Positions 56,316-64,000 of a stretch of DNA of 64,000 nt are shown one piece after another. Within the stretch, counting starts at the first letter, position 1; every line of letters begins with the position of its first letter. Below the pieces are notes generated by a model that saw nothing but the letters and a program-made list of their open reading frames with translations, was not told where the DNA came from and made no database searches. The position numbers were made by a program, and so were the translations under genes. Source of the stretch: Ctenosaura bakeri (lineage: Eukaryota > Chordata > Lepidosauria > Squamata > Iguanidae); NCBI GenBank assembly GCA_948474755.1, contig CAOLHI010001238.1:186001-250000 (forward strand). Reading direction: 5' to 3'.

Positions 56316-57590
56316 TGCAAGTGTCTACAGCTAACCTGTGTGCTATATGAATGGGCAATGCACACACCAAGAGTAGCCAAGGGGAAGCCATAAGAGCTGT
56401 GGATACCCATGGAAGACATTCAAGAGTATGTTTCTTGTCTTGAGAAGCAAAAACATTTTGAAAGCCTTTTTCTTTGCAATGCAGAAAAACCTTCAAACAA
56501 TGTTAACATGGCATGATAATCATACTGACAATGGTTTGTAATAGTTTGCCAAAGTTTTGTGTAATATAAACTAGGAGTCCTTGTTGCTCATGTAACTCTT
56601 TGCCAGGATCCTTTTGTCTTTCAAGTGTCAACTCATATTCTGAACAAAATCAAATTGCAGTAAACTTGTGTTAATTGATCCATTATGGACTTGGAGGGCT
56701 TTCTTTTTTCCATTAGCTTGCTGAGGAGCTCTTGCTTTCCTTCCTTCCCTCTAGAAAGAATGAACCGTGCAATGGACTGAGGCTCAGCTGAATGTATTTT
56801 TCAAACTTCTAGTTTAGTCTTCAAGGTATAGAAAAGGAAAAATTAGAAATACTCTCAAAGATTGACATCCAGGGTGCCACATTTTTATTACATGTCTTAT
56901 CATATTTCCCACCAACACACAGTCCAAGGAAACTGTTAAGTTGGCATAAAACGCAGTCAGGCTCTACATGCCTACAACCAGGGAATTCTCTAGGGGGCTG
57001 AAATTATGCCACTTTGTGGGATATGAGCAAGACTGTTCCCTGTATTAAACACTGTGTAAATCTGCTTCAATCCAATGAGTGGATCAGAAAATAACATAAA
57101 ATACCACAAGATAAAACTATCATTGAGTCCAGCATTCTTTTATGCAATGACATTCACATAGATATTTCTGGGATGCTCACAAGAAAAACACAAAGGCAAT
57201 AATCTTCCTATGAAGTATTCTCTGGAAACTGGTAGTCAGAGATCTACTGAATGTGGAAAGTCCTATTGTGTATTGCCTGCTTAAGAGGTAGGTCAAGAAG
57301 AACTTAGTGGAGACAACCATGTGGGGAAAAGAGAAGAGAAGACAAAAGCCCATAAGAATGAGTATGGCTCACATCACTTCTACAGAGGGCAACCATGTAG
57401 TTAATAGCAGGCAGAGATTCAGTTAAGTTAAGCTCTCTTTAAAAGCCTAGGATTCTTGCTCTGTATTTCAGCAATTTATTTGGCCTGTGTGTGCTGCTAT
57501 TTCCCATATTCAGATGGATGTTCAAGGTGGAATTTTTCTTGAGGCAGGAGAACAAAACTGCTCTCCTCAATTCCCATATTGGGAGAAAAG
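56316..57590. other. Gene-free unique stretch
   Basis: No recognised gene or transposon. Confidence 0.4.
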
Positions 57591-57593
57591 TAG

Positions 57594-58017
57594 GGCCCTT
57601 TCCGCACCTTACCTTCTTCCAGCGCTGGGGTGCAGGGATCACACAAGCAGCCTCTGGCGAGAGGTTCTCACATCTGGGGTCCTTCAGCTCCGCATGAGCT
57701 GCCTGCTCGTGTGAGAGCCCCGCCTCTTCCTTCCGCAGTGCAGCCTGGAACCTTCCCAGGCTGTGCTGGGGCAGGAAGCGCAACCGGCGCAGCTCTGGTA
57801 AGTACATGTGGGGCCCAGGTAAGTACATGTGGGGCCCGGGAACAATGTGCGATCGCGCACCATTTTTGGCTTCTAGCTGAAAATGAAAAGGTGTGTGATC
57901 GGCGCTTGCTGGCCCCTGGAGCGTCATGCGATTGTGAGTGCATCGTGCAGATTGCTCCTCACAATCACGCGATGCTCCAGGTGCCTTTCGCATGGAAAAT
58001 GCCGTGCGAAAAGGGCC
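57594..58017 (+). mobile_element. MITE, GGCC-TIR family, subfamily B2
   Basis: The 424-bp element runs from GGCCCTTTCCGCACC to GTGCGAAAAGGGCC, a nearly perfect inverted repeat. The flanks are TAG and TTG, so the duplication has one change. It has a 21-bp tandem duplication at 57797-57838 (unit GGTAAGTACATGTGGGGCCC plus one base), each unit bearing GTAAGT. A 184-codon antisense frame spans it but has no family resemblance. Confidence 0.82.
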
Positions 58018-58149
58018 TTGGATAAAAATTAAATAAATTAATATAATTGATGGTATACATTTTGCTTAGGCTGTCATAGCTCATGGTTGTTAGTAGACTA
58101 ACCCATGGGTGTGTTTTTTATGCTTTCGAAGGGATGAGGAACCTTGCGA

Positions 58150-58368
58150 ACTAGCATGGTGTAGTAGTTTGAGTGTTGGACTATTATTCTAGAGACCAGG
58201 ATCCGAATCTCTTCTCAGCCCACTGGATAACCTTGGGGAATTCACATGCCCTCAAAGAAAGGCAAAAGCAAACCCCCTCTGAGCAAATTTTGACAAAAAA
58301 ACCCTGTGATGGGATCACCTTAGGGTCTTGATGAGTTGGAAATAACTTGAAGAAACACAACAATAAGA
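58150..58368 (+). mobile_element. tRNA-derived SINE, sense
   Basis: AGCATGGTGTAGTAGTTTGA (A-box region), CAGGATCCGAATCTC (B-box remnant), ACCTTGGGGAATTCACATGC, CCCTGTGATGGGATCACCTT and a CACAACAATAA tail follow in order. Confidence 0.82.
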
Positions 58369-58410
58369 AATGATGAACCTTAAGCCCTGGGGCCCATTCT
58401 GGCCTTCTGT

Positions 58411-58533
58411 AGTATATCAGAAGGTTGTGTCTCTACCACATGAAAACTTCATTTGATGATGTCCAAGTCTTTGTATGGGGATTTCTCTAAGCTAAAAGTA
58501 GAAATGTCTCTCCTGAAATGTCTCAATTAATTG
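58411..58533 (+). repeat. Local duplicate, copy 1
   Basis: It matches 59899-60021 closely: AGAAGGTTGTGTCTCTACCA and ACATGAAAACTTCATTT are identical in both. It is either an interspersed repeat or a local duplication, 1.49 kb apart in direct orientation. Confidence 0.85.
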
Positions 58534-59036
58534 TACAGAAAGTTTTAAGCTAAAATATAGTAGTATTATTTCTACACTTTTGCTTTTGGCCCATTGGCCA
58601 ACACTGGAAGATAGCTCTTGAAACCTGTTCATGAAAGATTCTCCAACCTCAGCTGATATTTATCAATCATCTCTTTTAGGACCAGCAGCATCCAGTGAAG
58701 GAAGGGAATGGGGAATTAATCTTTGCTGACCCCATGCCTTGTGGTTCCTGAATCATTTCTTGTGTCGTCTCCCAGTTATTCAGTGCATTTTTTTTAAAAG
58801 GAAGCATGAGATGAAGCAAGAAGGAAGTGTGAAGATAATCTCCCTGCCTCCTTCCTCCAGAGGAAATGGTTCTCTGCTAAGCACTAGACAGGCATCAAAT
58901 AATGGAACAAAACCTCATAAGATTTGCCTAACTTATTTTATAGGCCTACACACATCCCAATAAAGAACAGCTGTTTTGTAAAATGCAGAAATGTCTAATT
59001 TGCACTTAGAGACTGCATTGAAAGACTACATATCTT
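58534..59036. other. Gene-free unique stretch
   Basis: Nothing recognised. Confidence 0.4.
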
Positions 59037-59487
59037 TATAAGAGCCTTCCTGAGTCTTTAGGTTTTTGGAGAGGACTTTGTCTTTGTCCCATCACAGTCA
59101 CAGACACTTTTGGTAAGGATACGAGAAAGGGTTTTCTCAGTGGCTGCTCCCAGGCTGTAGAATTTCCTACTACGGGAGTGTAGGTTGAACCCTTCTCTGC
59201 TTTTCTTTTACCAACAGGCAAAGACCTTTTCATTCAAACGAGCCTTTAATGGTTAACTGTTTGTAGAGAGTCTTTTGGGAGGGATTGCTGTATTTTTTTT
59301 AATCTTTGTTATTATGTTTTTAAATGATTTTATACTTTTTACAAAATGTAATGGAGTTTTAGCATTAATTGTGTTTTACTTTTGTTTATTGACACTTTTT
59401 AAACTTTACCTTGTTCCAGCCTTGGTGTAAGCCACCATGGGTATCATGCCCAGAGAAAGCCAGAATATAAATAAACTCAAAATAACT
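59037..59487 (+). pseudogene. L2-type LINE 3' end with reverse-transcriptase C-terminal remnant
   Basis: A reading frame at about 59121-59250 gives RVFSVAAPRLXNFLLRECRL (X is an in-frame stop), matching the conserved RAFSVAAPRLWNSLPxEVR end of L2-type ORF2 proteins. The frame continues to KTFSFKRAFNG and stops. TAAGCCACCATGGGTATC, then AATATAAATAAACTC, is the usual 3' tail. It is a dead fragment. Confidence 0.85.
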
Positions 59488-59898
59488 TATTTAGTTTGAA
59501 AGGGAAAAAATGTACCCACACCCATGTATCCGATCCCCTGCTTTGAAAAGATGAAAGGAACCCACCTAGGAGGTGCCACTAATGTGACTATAGCTACCAG
59601 CTGTTCTGCTCCAAGGAGAAACTTTACTTGATTAACTTGAATATCTTGTGATCTAGCAGGACTGCAATAAACGAGTGAGAACATAGAAGAATGGCAGGTG
59701 CTTCTTCCATTCCCCCAAGAAAGCTTTCTTCTCCCACATGTTTCGGAAAGACTTACGGGGTTTCCTACAGTGATTTCCCCTTGTTTTGTTTTGCCTTGCC
59801 TTGGCCTCCTGGAAAAAAAAAAAAAGGTGTTCTTGTTCCAAGTTTGTGCAATGAGTCATCTATTCATTCTTGTCTCATCCAACGATAACCACAACAAC

Positions 59899-60021
59899 AG
59901 TATACCAGAAGGTTGTGTCTCTACCACATGAAAACTTCATTTGGTGATGTCCAAGACCTTGTATGTGGATTTCTCGAACTAAAAGAAGAAATGCCTCTCA
60001 TGAAATGTCTCATTTAATTGA
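59899..60021 (+). repeat. Local duplicate, copy 2
   Basis: Partner of 58411-58533. Differences are scattered substitutions and short indels. Confidence 0.85.
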
Positions 60022-61295
60022 ACACTGACTTGCTTGTGCAAGTGATCCATCACAGAGCAACTCACCTCAGTTCCATTGTGGACTTTAAGTTCAAAAAATA
60101 ATTGGAGGGAGGGTGGGATATAAATCTAACTAATCAAGAAATTATGAATAAATCTAATCCTATTCTCTGTGGGCTAAATCTGGCATTATACTGGCAGTTG
60201 CAATGGAATCTTCTCCCTGTCCTTCCAACTGTAACCCAAGTCAGGTCTAGAGGGGGGCTCAGCACTCCAAAGTTTGGGGGAGTTGTACAGAGGAGAGGGC
60301 TGCAATGCAGAGGGAGGGATTCTACTGGGCTTGACTGCTCTGCCAGTGGAAGACCACCATGGGATCCTCTTGTCCCTATGTCATTACTTAAATCCTTCAT
60401 CTATTTCAGTGATTTATGGCTGTGAAAAGTGTGGCTGATTCAAAGGAGTTACTACTGAAGGGAAGGGACATTTAAAGAAGTGTAGCTCGCTAGTCAGGAT
60501 TCTTTTGTGACAGCAAACCACAGCTCTAATTTTCATTTGCTCTGTCCTAGTCTTCTAACAGATTGCATTTCTCTCCATCCCTCTCTTTCTCTCTCTCTCT
60601 CACCCTGTTATTATTCTTTCCCTTTAAAGCGATTAATACCTTTCAAGAAATGGACTTGTGTGCTGATTCAACTATTCTGAGTGCTAATATATGGAGTCCA
60701 TGGCACTGAGAACAGCTGTTTGATCACCACTACCTGATGGACCCTGATGTACAGCTGCAGTTATCTCAAGCTTCCACTGTTCATGAGGCTGAAACTTATC
60801 ACACTGCAGCTTGTATACGAAGGTGCTGCTAGGTGGATGAAATCAATTGTTCAAAGAGTTCAAGGAATTGCAGTTGTAGATTAATCTTGCCCCTTAACAA
60901 TGGTAGTCAAGCTAGAAAATCAGCAGACAATGCCTATCTTGCAGTTGGTTGGGTTTGATTTTTTGGGGAGGATAGAGCTGTAAACAGGCAACCTAGAATT
61001 TTTCATTGGTCTAATTTCATCAAATAAGATTGTTAAGGCAACAGTTTAAAAATGTCTTATGGGCTGATGCAGGATTAAAATGATGAGATCACTGCTTCCC
61101 ATCTTCAGACCCTGCTGATATCTCATGAGCTGTGATAGTTTGCAAACCCTGGTTGAAAAGATAAGTCATGACAGCATTAACTATAGTTAGCGACAGTGAA
61201 GACTTCATGCTGTACCTGATGAAGCCAGTGATGAGGAGAAAATGGAAGGAAAGCTCATGTGCTCAGAGCTCCCTTTCAGTCTCTTAAACCAGTGC
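60022..61295. other. Gene-free unique stretch
   Basis: GGGTGGGATATAAATCTAAC at about 60110 could be a LINE-tail scrap. Nothing else was recognised. Confidence 0.35.
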
Positions 61296-61425
61296 TTCTA
61301 AACCTTTGGTCCTCCAGATGTTTCGACACTCAGAATCCTCGACAAGAGGCCATATTAATTGGGGCTTGTTGGAGATCCAGTTCAACTATAAGGACCACAG
61401 GCTGAGAACAACTGCCATAAATCAC
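61296..61425. mobile_element. hAT-like palindromic MITE fragment
   Basis: CTTCTAAACCTTTGGTCCTC and CAGATGTTTCGACACTCAGA at the left and TATAAGGACCACAGGCTGAG at the right mirror each other loosely. Confidence 0.55.
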
Positions 61426-61935
61426 ATCTGGGCAACTCATTGTCTCCCATGCACCCAGTGGGACCCCTCCCAAGCTGATTAACATCCCCACTGCTGTCTA
61501 ACTGATTTATACTGCTAAAAGCTAAAGAATTATCATAGGCTAACTGGCTGGGTAATGGAGAATGAAGGAGATATGATGGGATTGCAGCAATCCCTCCCTA
61601 TTCCCCAGATGTTGAGCAGTGGGTATAAATGGAAAAATCGTCCAGTTTTGTTTTCTTCCACATCTGGTAGTCCTGTTTATGAAGAAATGTGTAGACTTTG
61701 GGTGAGTTCTTGTTTAAATAATGAACCATACACAGTTCTTCAGAAATCTGCACAAGACAATTTGAATTAGGATACTTATTCCCAGCCTGGAAAAGACTAT
61801 GCTGACCCTGCTTGCTATGTAGCTGCTAAGAATAGGGGCATTTTATTTAAAAAAAAAAAATGAAAGAAAAGAGGAAACAAAAAGCTTGTTTGTCTGTGTC
61901 AAGCAAAGAACTCATATGATTGGCTGCCTAAGAAG

Positions 61936-62015
61936 ATTCTATGGAATCCTGGGGTTTGCAATCTAGGGAGGGACCTTTAGAATTCTCAGCCAGAGAGCTC
62001 ATGGGTCTCAGTCAA
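61936..62015. mobile_element. MITE family A fragment
   Basis: TATGGAATCCTGGGGTTTGC, TTTAGAATTCTCAGCCAGAG and GGTCTCAGTCAACTG match the centre and one arm. Both termini are missing. Confidence 0.8.
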
Positions 62016-62204
62016 CTGTGTCTATCTTGAATAGGCTGATTGCTATGGAGACAAGGGCTAGAAACAAGGAAGAGGACAGTGTATTTTCCCTCAGGAACCC
62101 AACCTGTGTATGTTAATAGCTCTGAATACAGATTGGATTGGGGAATATGAGGAAAAGTTACAGGTAGCGGACAAGACAGTTTGGAAAATTAGAGACACAG
62201 GATC

Positions 62205-62254
<50 letters not shown>

Positions 62255-63690
62255 TGTCTGTGTTGTCAGTCATATTACCTCTATACCATTCCAGAAGCAA
62301 TTTGTGAATTTGGCCATGCAAGCTGTATTATTCTAGCAACTATTGTCCAAAAAGGTAATTTTCCCAGTCTGAGGTGGATGCTAACTGGTGTGTTCTTCAC
62401 TTGTTCCCAGCACTAATTATTTGAAAGAGGGGTTGTGTGGGATGGGATCTCAATGAGATGGCAGAAAAGGAAACATCGTCTTGTGATGTTCTTTCCTGTC
62501 ATCCTATTTTCTTCTTGTCCCACCTTATACATCCTTAAAACTAATTTGCATATGCTCTTGTAGATATATGGAGGAGAGGAAGTTTAGATCCAGTACTAAG
62601 CAACAGGGGAATGGAGAGGCATGCAGTGGGATCACTGCTTTAACGCATTGTCTCAGGCTTCACTTATATGACATCATCTTTGAGACATTTTATCTTATAT
62701 TAGTGCGCCAGTGGTCATTCTTGGCTCTGCTTTTAAGTTTGTGTCCAAAATGTGTAAAGGGATAAAACTCTAACAATATACACAACAGGGAAATCTATTC
62801 TGTTGTTACATTTCAACACGCTGCATTTCCTTTTATTTGTATATACTTAGGAAGGCCTTTTTGTACTCAAATTCTTATCCACAGATTTTAAAAAAGTGGA
62901 GGTAATATAATCTGAACTCTCAGCAGTCTGTTTCATTAAGTAATGTGTTAGGAATTTAGAGCTGCAGACAAATGACTTTTCAAAACTTCTTGTTTGTTGG
63001 GAGAGAAATTGGGGTAGGCAATCATTTCATGGAATTCATCTTATGTTATTTAGCAGTAACAGCAGTAGCTCTTTTGTCAGTTTGTTTGTTTTCTTGCACA
63101 GGAAGTTTTTCATTTAATGTGAAGGGAGTCATTGCTACAAATGGCAACAACAGCAAATGCATTGGTAGCCTCGCTACCATCCTGCATCCTCAAGAAGGCC
63201 ATAGAACTAATCTTCTTTGGAATAGCACCGACCACTAATAATAACAGCAACAGCAGAAACAACAAAAGTACTATAACTGTGTTTTCATGGCACTAGATGC
63301 TCTGGGGCAATTCCTAATGGACTGGCATATACAGTCATTTCATTCCAAATGGAATGGAATCACCATATATGGGATCACAACAGCACACTTACAAAAAGCA
63401 GAATGTGCCACATTATCCAATGAGAGCTCACTGATTACAAATTCTGGAATCAGAGTCACTGACATTCCCAAATTCCAGTTAGCAACACTTGCTGAACTGT
63501 GATATCAAAATAACATCAGCAGCAGCAGCAACAGAGAATACTTAGAGAAAATAGAGAAATCTTAAGACATGGTGAGAAAATAGGAAAATGTCAGAAAGTT
63601 TCTCAGAAAACATTGTCAGGGAATTTCTAGCTCAGCTCTTGTTTACATGTAACGAGCAATATTAATGTTACAACCAAGCAGAGTAACTGC
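62016..63690. other. Gene-free unique stretch
   Basis: Nothing beyond the (TG)n array. Confidence 0.4.
62210..62262. repeat. (TG)n microsatellite, about 22 units
   Basis: Perfect TG run followed by TCTG units. Confidence 0.95.
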
Positions 63691-63694
63691 AGAA

Positions 63695-63775
63695 TGTATG
63701 GCCCTCCAGATATTGTAGGATTACAATACCCATTAGCCCAGACTGCATTGCCAGTGGTGATGGAAGATAACGAGT
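63695..63775. mobile_element. hAT-like palindromic MITE fragment
   Basis: GTATGGCCCTCCAGATATTG, GATTACAATACCCATTAGCC and TTGCCAGTGGTGATGGAAG follow the family order. Confidence 0.6.
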
Positions 63776-64000
63776 CATAATTCAGCGATACTCAGAAGGC
63801 CACACTTTCTCTATCGCTCATACAGCACCACTAATTTCTCTACCATTTGGGCAGCACTTGTCGTCAAATAGTTCTTTAATATAAAGTCTGATTGAACATC
63901 AAACAGTTGCTCCTCCTGAGTTATTTGATGTAAAAGTTTGTTTCTCCCTCTGCTCCATTCCCAAATGTGAACTTTTATTTTTGCTTGACCATGCCATTTC
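63776..64000. other. Gene-free sequence to window end
   Basis: Nothing recognised. Confidence 0.4.

Noticed and set aside
57439..57993. 184-codon open frame on the minus strand
   Set aside because: It is in a MITE; the YLPGPHMYLP repeat is the 21-bp DNA duplication, not a protein feature.
62091..62416. Open frames rich in CV or TH repeats
   Set aside because: They are translations of the (TG)n array.

Overview
This is vertebrate nuclear DNA, AT-rich, and most likely from a squamate reptile (a lizard). The support is the mix of repeats: an antisense BovB-type RTE LINE, CR1 and L2-type LINE 3' ends, tRNA-derived SINEs of the kind common in lizards, many short palindromic DNA transposons, and a long GATA array. 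I found no convincing protein-coding gene, exon, structural RNA gene or CRISPR array. The open frames are short, lie mostly inside repeats, and show no domain I recognise, apart from transposon relics. The window reads as intergenic or intronic sequence, about a third to a half of it recognisable repeat.

The clearest component is one family of solo long terminal repeats (LTRs). There are seven: 1-835 (cut by the window edge), 1070-1945, 13553-14477, 19772-20527, 32724-33703 (minus), 36985-37867 (minus) and 51800-52658. Complete copies run from TGTTAC to GTAACA. Five have exact 4-bp target duplications (CTTG, CCAG, CCTG, GAGT, GCTT) and a sixth has a near match (ATAC/ATAT). Most keep a TATA box and an AATAAA signal. 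No gag, pol or env sequence remains.

The second component is a set of MITEs with termini close to GGCCCTTTCCGCAC and 3-bp target duplications. There are at least ten long copies (about 410-530 bp; one is split by another) and several shorter palindromic elements of about 200 bp with nearly the same termini. Several copies carry a splice-donor-like GGTAAGT. Other DNA transposons include a hAT-type MITE (3290-3595), Tigger/pogo-type MITEs (22268-22493, 45497-45902) and two decayed Tigger-like transposase relics around 53.6-55.7 kb.

Nested insertions give a relative history: an LTR inside a CR1 (32.5-34.0 kb), a MITE inside a SINE (24.65-25.34 kb), a MITE inside a MITE of the same family (34.2-35.0 kb), and a MITE inside a Tigger relic (53.6-54.3 kb).

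Between the repeats are unique AT-rich stretches. Two of them (about 18.59-18.80 kb and 47.27-47.52 kb) look by composition like possible conserved non-coding elements; this cannot be tested from one sequence. I did not find a clear undescribed system. The closest is the group of non-autonomous transposons that share termini and carry a conserved splice-donor-like motif.
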